NCBI GenBank assembly: GCA_902776435.1
Contig: CACYQB010000014.1
Span: forward strand, 1 to 64,000
Length of the DNA stretch: 64,000 bases
From: an uncultured Bacteroidales bacterium
Lineage (GTDB): Bacteria; Bacteroidota; Bacteroidia; Bacteroidales; Muribaculaceae
Reading direction: 5' to 3'
Below are positions 8,572 to 17,010 of the stretch, one piece after another. Under the pieces are notes generated by a model. The model was given only the letters and a program-made list of their open reading frames with translations. It had not been told where the DNA came from and made no database searches. Every line of letters begins with the position of its first letter. Positions within the stretch are counted from its first letter, which is position 1. Both the position numbers and the translations under genes were made by a program.

Positions 8572-11500
8572 ATGTTGAATCTTGACTTCAATAATATTAG
8601 ACCCATGAACGGGTCTGCGAGGGACGGCTTTGAGGAATTTGTTTGCCAACTGGCACGCAAAGAAGAGATTCCGTGCACAAAGAGATTTGTACGCAATGGG
8701 AAACCTGATGGAGGGGTAGAGTGCTACTGGATTCTTGAAGATGAGAGTGAAGTGGCATGGCAGGCTAAATATTTCTGTAAGGCTTTTGATAATTCACAGT
8801 ATCAACAAATAGATGGTTCTGTGGAAGAAGCGCTGAAGACTCATCCCCATCTAACGAGGTATATTATGGCAGTTCCAACGGATCCGTCAGATGCTCATGT
8901 TGAGGGCAGGATGAGCATGAAAGAGCGGATTGATGGCTATGTGGAAAGATGGACAGAACTCAATCCTCAAGTCGTATTTGAATTTTGGTGGGCATCGGAC
9001 TTAATAGAAAGAATTCAGAAACCTCAAAATCAAGGTATGCTTCGATTCTGGTTTGGAGGGCATGAATTTACCGATGAAGACTTGATACGGTTTAATGCTG
9101 ACTCCATCAAAGACTTGGGCAAGCGGTATCTGCCTAAGCTGAATATAGAAGTTGAGGCTGCGGAATACTTCGATGTGCTTTCGCGAGGGAAATCACTGGA
9201 ATATTTCTTAGAAGATGAAGTGAGATTAGCAGAGGTTGCCTGCGGAAAAATAGAAAGGAACAAGTATTGCCATGATGTCCTTGAAAAGGTTGAAAGTGTT
9301 AGGAATGCCATCAGGCAAATAAAGGGAACTCCTGTTGCAGGTATAAACAGAATCGCACTGAATGAGTTTTTGACAGCACTGGTGACGCTGGGTGAAGCGG
9401 TTCAAGACATTGCCAATATAGTTGTTGATAATAATATTAGTAATGACGAATCCTACAGAAAGTATAGTAGAATATATGGTTTAGGTGTTGATGTCCTACA
9501 TGTTTACAACGATTTGCATCAGGATGTCATGAGGCTGATAAATGACCCCGTCTTGATTCTGGAAGGAGATGCTGGCGTAGGAAAGTCTCATCTGATGGCT
9601 GATGTCGTACTGCGGCGGGAGAAAGAAAAGCAGATGAACCTGCTATTTTTGGGACAGAAATTCATCACCGACGAGGATCCTCTTACCCAGATGATGAAAA
9701 TGCTTCACTTTACTGGAACTTCAGACGTGTTGTTAGAAATGCTCGAAGCTAAGGCGGAGATAACAGGACACCGTATTGTCATTTTCATAGATGCCATCAA
9801 TGAAGGACATGGGTTGGCTATTTGGCCAAATAATATCCGCAGTTTCATTGATCAAATCAGACGTCATCCGTGGCTTGGACTTGTTTTGAGTATTCGTTCT
9901 TCATACCAACCAGCCATACTTCCATGGGAAGAATTCGGCCATGACTACTGTGTGAGAGCATGGCACCATGGATTCGGCATTAACACACAAAAGGCTGTAC
10001 GGTTGTTCTTTAAGGAATACGACCTGTTGTATCCGACAATACCATTCCTTAATCCTGAATTCGGGAATCCATTGTTCCTACGTTTGTTCTGTGAAGGCAT
10101 GAAGAACAATGGCTATAGGAAGATTCCCGATGGGATAAAGGGTATTACATCGGTCATGGACATGTTTTTTGATGGTGTAGAGAAGTCACTCAGAAAGAAT
10201 AAGTTATATCCGTCGTCGATTAAAATCGTAGAGAAAGCAGTGCGAAGGTTTATAGCATATACAGCTAAAGAAGGACGGCATGAAATGCCTATTGACAGTG
10301 CAGCTGAACTTTTATCGGATATTTGTCCACGTGTTTTCGTTGAAGGAGAGTTGTTGGATTGTCTAATATCAGAAGGCGTTTTCAGTAAAAATGTTTTTTA
10401 TAGAGATGCAGGCAAGTATGGGGAATGTATATACCTCACATACGAACGATTCGAAAATATACTTCAGGCTGGGTATCTTCTATACGAATTGAAATTTGAT
10501 TTTAAGGCCTTGGAGGAATATGTTCAGACGATAAAGGAACCTTATAGAATTGGGGGCTTGTTGGAATCACTTGCCATTATGTTGCCCGAGCGTAAAGGTG
10601 TGGAATTATATGATGCATTGCCCAATTTCCGTCGGAGTAAAGCCGTTGTACATGCGGTTCTTTCCAGTTTGATATGGAGAGATGAAAGCACTATAGACTC
10701 GCATCTTGATGCCTACTTTGTAGAGTTCATGGATGAAGATCAATTCAAAGACCTTCTTATCGGAACCGTGATGGAGATTGGCTATTATGCGGGAAACTAT
10801 TATAATGCAGACTACCTGCACAAGATGCTCGCACCTATGCCGTTGGCAGACAGGGATGCCATGTGGGTACCTGCATTATCGCGTATTTATGGTGCTTTTA
10901 ACAATAAAAGAATTGAAGAAATCATTAATTGGGCATGGAATGAAAGTGATGAGGATGATATAGATGAGAAATCGGTAGAACTGGGTGCTACTTTGCTATC
11001 TTGGTTTTTGGCAAGTACAAACAGGCAACTCCGTGATACAGCAACAAAAGCCCTTGTTCAACTTCTTCACAATAGGATGCTGGTGTTGGTGCCACTTCTG
11101 GAGAAGTTCTCGACAGTGGATGATCCGTATATACATGAAAGACTTTACGCAGTGGCTTTAGGATGTGCTGTGAGATCGAAATCTAAAGAGCATCTGGCCG
11201 ATGTATATCCTCATGTGTTGCTTCGGGACTATGCACGAGAGGTTATAGAATATGCTATTTCAATAGATGTAGAACTGGATGTTGATGTGAACAAGATACG
11301 GCCTCCTTATCATAGTTCTTTTGATTATAAGACTGTGCCAGACGAGGAAATAAAAGCCATATATGAGGGATGTGGTGGATATAAGGATTATCCAGGATTG
11401 TGTAGTATGCTAACCTCTATGTTTACGGAACATACGACAGTCGGCTATTCATATGGTGATTTCGGCAGATATACATTCCAAAGTGCATTAAGCAATTGGG

Positions 11501-12663
11501 AAATAGACGCAGAATGTCTGAGTAATTTAGCCATCAAACTCATTATCGACAAGTATGGGTATAGAGAAGAAAAGCATGGCGCATTTGACCAGAATGTAGG
11601 TTCTGGAAGAGGGCGCTCAACTGTGCCCAATGAGCGGATAGGTAAGAAATATCAGTGGTTGGTCCTGCATGAGCTGTTGGCCAGGGTAGCAGATAATTTC
11701 CCAAAATTGGAACATGTATGGAGTGACCACGTCGTAAGATATGAGGGCCCATGGGATCCTTTTGTTCGTGATATAGACCCGACAACACTTGTTCGAAGGG
11801 AAGGAAACCAGCAAAGGACAAAGTCTCGCGATGATTACTGGTGGTATGGAGGGTTGTATGATAACTGGGAGCCAGAAATGGCTGACTGGCTTAACATTAA
11901 TGATGATATACCAGCTGCTGAACCGATTATAGAGGTGAAGGATTCTGAAGGGAACATTTGGTTAGCTTTGGAATGCCATCCAGAGTGGACAGAGCCCCAT
12001 AGTGAAGATGATATTTACAAAAAGCTATGGTATCAGGTAAGAAGTTGTATCATTGATGAAGAAGAATTTCCTCGTATTTACGAATGGGCAACGAAACAGA
12101 ACTTCGGGGGGAGATGGATGCCGGAATGTAGTGACAGGTACGAAATGTTCTATCGGGAGTATTATTGGTCGCCAGCCTATCAATATTTTGATGTAGAGGG
12201 GCTGACTAAGAAGGACATTTATGACAGGAATACGAATCGGCTCATTGGCCATGCAGAAGTAACAAGTATCGGTTATTTGTGGGAGGCGGGAGAAGACCAT
12301 TCTAAAGAAGAGGCTTTCTATTGCCTTGTACCCTCGAAGCAATTATTTGACGGTATGGGGATGCGACATGGTGACAAGGAAGGTGTGTTTGTGGATGAAG
12401 AAGGTAAGGTAATCTGTTTTGATGAGGGAGCAGTTGAAGAATCGAGAAATTATCTATTAGTGAGGAAGGATGCACTGATGAATTATCTTGCCAGTCATCA
12501 CAAGAGGATTATGTGGTATGTACTGGGTGAGAAAAATATCATCGGACTGCATGGTTATCAAAGTATACCAAATCTCCCCATGTGGCTTGTCATTAGCGGT
12601 ACTTATACTTTGGATGATACAGGTAGAATCACAGGATGCCTAAGAACGTTTCATGAGAGATAG
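8572..12663 (+). CDS. Mrr-like nuclease/STAND ATPase fusion, Avs-like
   Basis: This large protein (1363 residues) begins with a restriction-endonuclease-like domain: F-E-E-F at 20-23, D46 and E50 in KPDGGVE, and Q64-A-K66 in AWQAKYF, the E/D/QxK arrangement of Mrr-type PD-(D/E)XK nucleases. A P-loop NTPase follows, with Walker A GDAGVGKS (332-339) and Walker B IVIFIDA ending at D407, typical of STAND/NACHT-like switches. The remaining 800 residues are helical then Trp/Tyr-rich (around 1080-1130) and are probably the sensor. The architecture matches antiviral STAND proteins (Avs) with an N-terminal nuclease, where a phage protein triggers DNA cleavage; family membership is inference. It starts 132 bases after the HNH gene in AT-rich DNA and may be expressed separately. 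Confidence 0.65.
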   Translation: MLNLDFNNIRPMNGSARDGFEEFVCQLARKEEIPCTKRFVRNGKPDGGVECYWILEDESEVAWQAKYFCKAFDNSQYQQIDGSVEEALKTHPHLTRYIMAVPTDPSDAHVEGRMSMKERIDGYVERWTELNPQVVFEFWWASDLIERIQKPQNQGMLRFWFGGHEFTDEDLIRFNADSIKDLGKRYLPKLNIEVEAAEYFDVLSRGKSLEYFLEDEVRLAEVACGKIERNKYCHDVLEKVESVRNAIRQIKGTPVAGINRIALNEFLTALVTLGEAVQDIANIVVDNNISNDESYRKYSRIYGLGVDVLHVYNDLHQDVMRLINDPVLILEGDAGVGKSHLMADVVLRREKEKQMNLLFLGQKFITDEDPLTQMMKMLHFTGTSDVLLEMLEAKAEITGHRIVIFIDAINEGHGLAIWPNNIRSFIDQIRRHPWLGLVLSIRSSYQPAILPWEEFGHDYCVRAWHHGFGINTQKAVRLFFKEYDLLYPTIPFLNPEFGNPLFLRLFCEGMKNNGYRKIPDGIKGITSVMDMFFDGVEKSLRKNKLYPSSIKIVEKAVRRFIAYTAKEGRHEMPIDSAAELLSDICPRVFVEGELLDCLISEGVFSKNVFYRDAGKYGECIYLTYERFENILQAGYLLYELKFDFKALEEYVQTIKEPYRIGGLLESLAIMLPERKGVELYDALPNFRRSKAVVHAVLSSLIWRDESTIDSHLDAYFVEFMDEDQFKDLLIGTVMEIGYYAGNYYNADYLHKMLAPMPLADRDAMWVPALSRIYGAFNNKRIEEIINWAWNESDEDDIDEKSVELGATLLSWFLASTNRQLRDTATKALVQLLHNRMLVLVPLLEKFSTVDDPYIHERLYAVALGCAVRSKSKEHLADVYPHVLLRDYAREVIEYAISIDVELDVDVNKIRPPYHSSFDYKTVPDEEIKAIYEGCGGYKDYPGLCSMLTSMFTEHTTVGYSYGDFGRYTFQSALSNWEIDAECLSNLAIKLIIDKYGYREEKHGAFDQNVGSGRGRSTVPNERIGKKYQWLVLHELLARVADNFPKLEHVWSDHVVRYEGPWDPFVRDIDPTTLVRREGNQQRTKSRDDYWWYGGLYDNWEPEMADWLNINDDIPAAEPIIEVKDSEGNIWLALECHPEWTEPHSEDDIYKKLWYQVRSCIIDEEEFPRIYEWATKQNFGGRWMPECSDRYEMFYREYYWSPAYQYFDVEGLTKKDIYDRNTNRLIGHAEVTSIGYLWEAGEDHSKEEAFYCLVPSKQLFDGMGMRHGDKEGVFVDEEGKVICFDEGAVEESRNYLLVRKDALMNYLASHHKRIMWYVLGEKNIIGLHGYQSIPNLPMWLVISGTYTLDDTGRITGCLRTFHER

Positions 12664-12940
12664 CAACTGTAATTTTCACTTGCCAGTTGAATTCGCGAAG
12701 AGTTTATAAAAGTTAAAAATGTTAAATCTGCATGTTTTCCTCCCTTTACAGAATCTACGTAATCACTTTTCTACCATTTTAACAGGAATCCATTGACCCA
12801 CAACAAGTTGTAAGTACCACTACTGTTCTTCGCTAGAGACACTTTATTTCAATGCTATCTCTTGCGATGATTTCCATTCAACAGAAATATATCAACCTTT
12901 TAATGATTTAAATATTTCGACTATCATAATTGGCAATAAT
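12664..12940 (+). other. Island boundary and remnant of a BspA-like gene
   Basis: From about 12796 the frame of the following gene is already open and encodes another copy of the same leucine-rich-repeat unit (CSSLETLYFNAISCDDF), but an in-frame TGA at about 12793 closes it and no ATG with a signal peptide is present. The bases 12664-12790 hold no gene. This is best read as the decayed 5' part of the surface-protein gene. Confidence 0.55.
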
Positions 12941-15181
12941 GTGCTGAAAATACCAAACTATTTTGCAAATGGCTTGTCAAAATTGACTAGTGTTGACATA
13001 CCCAACTCTGTCACCACCATCGGATGCTCTGCGTTCCAAGGATGCACATCATTGAAAACGCTCAACTTCAATGCCATTTCTTGTGCTGATTTTAGTTCAA
13101 CAGAAAGCGAACAGCCATTTAATAACTTAAATATTTCGACCATAAATATTGGAGATAATGTTCAGAGGATTCCAGCATATTTTGCAAATAGCTTAACAAA
13201 AGTGCCCGACTTGACTATCCCCAACTCCGTCACCTCCATTGGCAATTATTCATTTAATAATTGTTCCGGACTAACAGACATGACAATTGGCAATTCTGTC
13301 ACCTCCATTGGCGACAACGCCTTTAACAATTGTTCAAGACTAACTGGCACCTTGACCATTCCCAACTCCGTCACATCTATCGGGGATTATGCGTTTTGTA
13401 ATTGTTCAGAGCTAACAAACTTATCTATGAGTAATACGGTGACTTCAATAGGCGACTATGCTTTCAACGGCTGTTCAAGTTTGACTGGCATTGTATCCCT
13501 CCCGAAAACACTCACTGCCATCGGTGTACAAGCATTTGGCAATGATCCTACAATTGAAGAAGTTAAGTGTGCGGCGACAATACCACCGACATGGAATGAT
13601 ATGGCGATGTTCATGACCAATGTCTATAATCATTCTCCGTTATATGTGCCGATAAATTCTGTTAGGGCCTATCAGGCAGACCCATGTTGGGGCCAGTTTA
13701 TTACCATCCTTGGAATGCAGGAAGAAGTGCTGGCAACGGACATTTCCCTCAATCAGTCGCAGATGAGCCTAATGGCAGGAAATTCGTCCCAGTTGGTTGC
13801 TACTGTCCTGCCTGACGAAACTACTGACAAAGCCGTGACATGGGCAAGCAGTGCCCCGGCTGTAGCAAATGTTGACGGGAATGGCCTTGTGACAGCTTTA
13901 GCGACTGGTACTACCACTATTACGGCTACGACAACCGACGGTAGTAACTTGAGCGCTTCGTGTGTGGTGACTGTTACCGACGACATGAGCGAGTATGACA
14001 ATTACCTGTCAATGGCTGATGTTGAGGCTTTTCACGGTGATACCATTGTCATCCCTATCAAGATGACCAATACTGCCAGCATCATCTCGTTCCAAACGGA
14101 CATCGTCATACCCGATGGATTGGAATTGCTGAAAGAGGATGGTGAATATCTCATTGACCCGTCCGACCGTATGACCAGAACTCATAGCCTAATGAGCAAT
14201 GACATTTCTGGCGGTGCAGTCAGAGTGATTTGTTATTCGTCTAACTACAAGCCTTTCACAGGCAACAGTGGCGACGATTTGTTCTATATCACTGTCAAGG
14301 TGACTGACGATGCCGAGGGCGATTACACTATTCGCATGCGTAACACATTGTTCACCACTAGTGACTTTGAGGAACTTACTGCACCTGATGTGGCTGCAAC
14401 TATTCACGTAAAATCGTATCTCTTAGGTGACGCCAATGGCAGCGGCACTGTAACGGTGACCGATGTGGTGGTCGCTTCGCAATATGTACTAGAAATGTAT
14501 CCCCAACCGTTCGTCTTCGAAGCTGCTGACGTGAACACCGATGGCACAATTACCGTGACCGACGTATCTCGCATCGCCTGGATGGTGCTCAATCCAACGC
14601 TGAGGGCTCCGCTGCGCGCTCCAGCCCTATGGAACAACGGTGATTGCATGAGCGGCAATGACATCACGCTTGCTGCTGGCGAGACCCACAGGGTGAGCAT
14701 CATGCTTGACAACGAAATGGACTACAGCGCCTTCCAGCTCGACCTGAATTTCCCTGCTGGCTTGACGGCAAGCAACGTCAAGTTGACTGACCGCGCAGGC
14801 TGCCATACCTTTGACGTGAACACGCTCCAGAACGGTAAGATCCGCGCTTTGTGCTATTCGCCTGCTATGACTAGCATCAACGGCCATGAGGGTGCTTTGC
14901 TGACCTTTGACGTGAGCGCTGTGGCTACCGTCACTGACATCATCACCGTGGACGGCATCGAATTGGTGACCCCCACATGTCAGACCGTGAAACTCGACAC
15001 CTTCACCATCGGGGTGAACAACGCAAGTTCTGTCAACGAGGTGGCTGAAGGCAGGGCCATTGCCAAGGTTGAATATTTCAACCTCGCTGGCCAACAAATC
15101 ACCGAGCCAGTCGATGGAGTGACCCTCATCGTCACCACCTATACCGACGGAACCCGTTCTACCAACAAAATCATACGCTAA
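12941..15181 (+). CDS. 5'-truncated BspA-like LRR protein with Ig-like, cohesin-like and dockerin modules
   Basis: The start given (GTG) is only the first start-like codon in the frame. The protein lacks a signal peptide, so the 746 codons are probably the surviving part of a longer surface protein. Residues 1-230 are BspA/TpLRR-type repeats (IPNSVTSIG, CSGLT). Residues about 263-345 form a bacterial Ig-like (Big_2) domain, about 355-490 a cohesin-like domain, 496-550 two dockerin-type calcium loops (GDANGSGTVTVTD, DVNTDGTITVTD), about 565-690 a second cohesin-like domain, and the last 45 residues resemble a C-terminal sorting tail (FNLAGQQI). Such proteins act at the cell surface in adhesion or polysaccharide binding. 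The next gene shares the cohesin/dockerin part, so duplication is likely. Whether it is expressed is doubtful. Confidence 0.65.
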   Translation: MLKIPNYFANGLSKLTSVDIPNSVTTIGCSAFQGCTSLKTLNFNAISCADFSSTESEQPFNNLNISTINIGDNVQRIPAYFANSLTKVPDLTIPNSVTSIGNYSFNNCSGLTDMTIGNSVTSIGDNAFNNCSRLTGTLTIPNSVTSIGDYAFCNCSELTNLSMSNTVTSIGDYAFNGCSSLTGIVSLPKTLTAIGVQAFGNDPTIEEVKCAATIPPTWNDMAMFMTNVYNHSPLYVPINSVRAYQADPCWGQFITILGMQEEVLATDISLNQSQMSLMAGNSSQLVATVLPDETTDKAVTWASSAPAVANVDGNGLVTALATGTTTITATTTDGSNLSASCVVTVTDDMSEYDNYLSMADVEAFHGDTIVIPIKMTNTASIISFQTDIVIPDGLELLKEDGEYLIDPSDRMTRTHSLMSNDISGGAVRVICYSSNYKPFTGNSGDDLFYITVKVTDDAEGDYTIRMRNTLFTTSDFEELTAPDVAATIHVKSYLLGDANGSGTVTVTDVVVASQYVLEMYPQPFVFEAADVNTDGTITVTDVSRIAWMVLNPTLRAPLRAPALWNNGDCMSGNDITLAAGETHRVSIMLDNEMDYSAFQLDLNFPAGLTASNVKLTDRAGCHTFDVNTLQNGKIRALCYSPAMTSINGHEGALLTFDVSAVATVTDIITVDGIELVTPTCQTVKLDTFTIGVNNASSVNEVAEGRAIAKVEYFNLAGQQITEPVDGVTLIVTTYTDGTRSTNKIIR

Positions 15182-15197
15182 ACAAAACATCATTTTT

Positions 15198-15281
15198 AAC
15201 TACGAATTACGTGAATTAAACTAATTGGCATCCGATTTAACAAAATCAATGATTCGTATAATTCGCGTAATCCGTAGTTTT
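15198..15281. repeat. Imperfect palindrome with GGCATCC loop
   Basis: The left arm (ACTACGAATTACGTGAATTA) is an imperfect reverse complement of the right arm (TTCGCGTAATCCGTAGTTTT), with TTGGCATCCG between them. It could act as a terminator for the truncated BspA-like gene. Related sequences occur at 16747-16776 and 31722-31795. Confidence 0.55.
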
Positions 15282-15295
15282 ATAAAGACAAGAAT

Positions 15296-16696
15296 ATGAA
15301 AAGATATTTATCATTTGTAGTTTTAGTGGCCATCGCGTTGTGTGCCACAGCTACCGACCGCTTTTATATCGAGGATTTCACAATTACGCCTGGTGATTCC
15401 TACACTGTGAGCATCTTGCTCGATAATGAGACAGCTTATACCGCATTCCAAACTGACATTTACCTGCCCAGCGGCCTGGCTATCGAACAGGAAGACGGAG
15501 ACTATATCTTTGACTTGACAGACAGAAAGGCGCGTGACCACAATATAGCAGCACAGTTGCAGCCTAACGGCAGTATCCGTATCATGTCCTATTCGCCCCG
15601 CATCAATGCCTACAATGGCAACAGCGGATCACTAGTGATTTTCAACGTGATGGCTAGCGCAAGTTTCACAGGTCCGGCAACGCTTCAACTGAAAAACACC
15701 CTTTTTACAACCACTGCAGGCAGCGAGATTGCTTTTGCTGATGAATCTTGTGCGGTGACTATCCCTGAAGTCTCCGATTTGCCAGGAGATGTTAATAATG
15801 ACGGAAAGCTATCCATCAGTGACGTTACCGCCCTTATTGACGTGCTGCTCGGGGGTGGTTCTGCAAACTATAATCTATTGAATGCGGATTGTAATAGTGA
15901 CGGGAAACTGACGATTTCGGACGTGACGGCGTTGATTGATGCGCTGTTGGGCGGAGCACCGTTGCCCGAAAAGAATTACGAAGTGATTACCGTCAATGGG
16001 GTGACATTCAAGATGGTCAAGGTGCAGGGCGGCACGTTCACGATGGGCGCGACGCCCGACCACGGCACCGAGGATCCCTGGAACGACGAATGGCCCACGC
16101 ATGAAGTGACAGTATCTTCGTTCAGCATCGGGCAGACCGAGGTGACGCAGGAACTGTGGCAAGCCGTCATGGGCAGTAACCCGAGCTTTTTTACGGGCGA
16201 CGCGAACCGCCCCGTGGAAACGGTATCCTGGGATGAGTGCCAGCAATTCATCGCCACATTGAACCAGTTGACGGGCATGAACTTCCGCATGCCCACCGAG
16301 GCCGAGTGGGAGTATGCCGCCCGTGGCGGTAACATGACCGAGGGCTACAAATATGCCGGCAGCAACGACATCAACGAGATTGCGTGGTGGGACGACAACG
16401 CCTGTGACGGCGTGGGCGAAAGCAGCCCCGACTACGGCACACATTCCGTGGCCCTCAAGAAGGCCAACGAGTTGGGCCTGTATGACATGAGCGGAAACGT
16501 TTGGGAATGGTGCCAAGACTGGTACGGCCCCTATAGCGAAGAGGCCCAGATCAACCCGACAGGTCCCGAGACGGGCACCGAGCACCTGCACCGCGGAGGC
16601 AGCTGGATCAACTACGCCAGGAACTGCCGCGTGTCTTGCCGATTCCACTGGGTTCCCGATAACGCCAACTACGTCGGCCTGAGACTAGTAAAATAG
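15296..16696 (+). CDS. Secreted cohesin-like/dockerin/SUMF1 protein
   Basis: This 466-residue protein has a signal peptide (residues 1-19, ending CATA), a cohesin-like beta domain (about 24-155), a pair of dockerin-type loops at 162-220 (GDVNNDGKLSISD and CNSDGKLTISD, each followed by VTALID), and a formylglycine-generating-enzyme-like SUMF1 domain from about 236 to the end (TEVTQELW, PTEAEWEYAARGG, GLYDMSGNVWEW, RGGSW). As I align it, only one cysteine of the FGE copper-binding pair is present near the end (YARNC), so sulfatase-activating chemistry is doubtful and a structural or binding role is more likely. A paralogue with the same dockerin-SUMF1 order is at 48473-49846 on the minus strand. 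The cohesin-like part closely resembles that in the preceding gene. Confidence 0.75.
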   Translation: MKRYLSFVVLVAIALCATATDRFYIEDFTITPGDSYTVSILLDNETAYTAFQTDIYLPSGLAIEQEDGDYIFDLTDRKARDHNIAAQLQPNGSIRIMSYSPRINAYNGNSGSLVIFNVMASASFTGPATLQLKNTLFTTTAGSEIAFADESCAVTIPEVSDLPGDVNNDGKLSISDVTALIDVLLGGGSANYNLLNADCNSDGKLTISDVTALIDALLGGAPLPEKNYEVITVNGVTFKMVKVQGGTFTMGATPDHGTEDPWNDEWPTHEVTVSSFSIGQTEVTQELWQAVMGSNPSFFTGDANRPVETVSWDECQQFIATLNQLTGMNFRMPTEAEWEYAARGGNMTEGYKYAGSNDINEIAWWDDNACDGVGESSPDYGTHSVALKKANELGLYDMSGNVWEWCQDWYGPYSEEAQINPTGPETGTEHLHRGGSWINYARNCRVSCRFHWVPDNANYVGLRLVK

Positions 16697-16843
16697 TTAG
16701 GAGTTAGGAGTGAGAAGTGAGAAGTTAGAAGTGAGGAGTGAGGATGCCATTCGTATAATCTGCATAATCCGCAGGCAGCTCACGCTAAGTCGCGAAGCCG
16801 CTAAGTTTTATAAGTTGGCATCCGCATCCCTTTTACACTCATA
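16697..16843. repeat. Degenerate GTTAGGAGTGAGAA repeats and palindrome relative
   Basis: Short direct repeats built on GTTAGGAGT/GAGAAGT fill 16697-16742. Then comes ATTCGTATAATCTGCATAAT at 16749, related to the right arm of the palindrome at 15198-15281, and TTGGCATCCGCATCC at about 16815. No coding sequence is convincing here. Confidence 0.5.
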
Positions 16844-16935
16844 CACCTATACACTCATCCACCCATACACCTATACACTCATCCACCCATACACCTATAC
16901 ACCCATCCACCCATACACCCATCCACCCATACACA
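16838..16935. repeat. Pyrimidine-purine-skewed tandem repeat (CACTCATCCACCCATACACC type)
   Basis: About 95 bases consist of interleaved short units such as CACCTATACAC, TCATCCACCCATACAC and CCATCCACCCATACAC. Near-perfect copies repeat about every 24 bases, then 16 bases. The strand is almost free of G. It sits directly upstream of the promoter for the acyl-CoA synthetase. It is a minisatellite, not a CRISPR array, because there are no unique spacers. Confidence 0.8.
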
Positions 16936-16957
16936 ATATAATTTGTGGATGGAATTA

Positions 16958-16987
16958 TTTGTGGATGGAATTATTTGATTATCTTTG
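16958..16987 (+). promoter_or_regulatory. Bacteroidetes-type promoter for the acyl-CoA synthetase gene
   Basis: TTTG at 16958-16961 and TATCTTTG at 16980-16987 are separated by 18 bases and match the -33/-7 consensus (TTTG/TAnnTTTG). The start codon lies 24 bases downstream at 17011, which also supports the ATG chosen for that gene. A tandem duplication of GGAATTATTTGTGGAT overlaps the -33 element. Confidence 0.7.
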
Positions 16988-17010
16988 CAGGTAATAAACC
17001 CGTATCCGTT

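Noticed and set aside
16838-16935. Possible CRISPR array
   Set aside because: Units are short, contiguous and have no unique spacers; no cas genes lie nearby.
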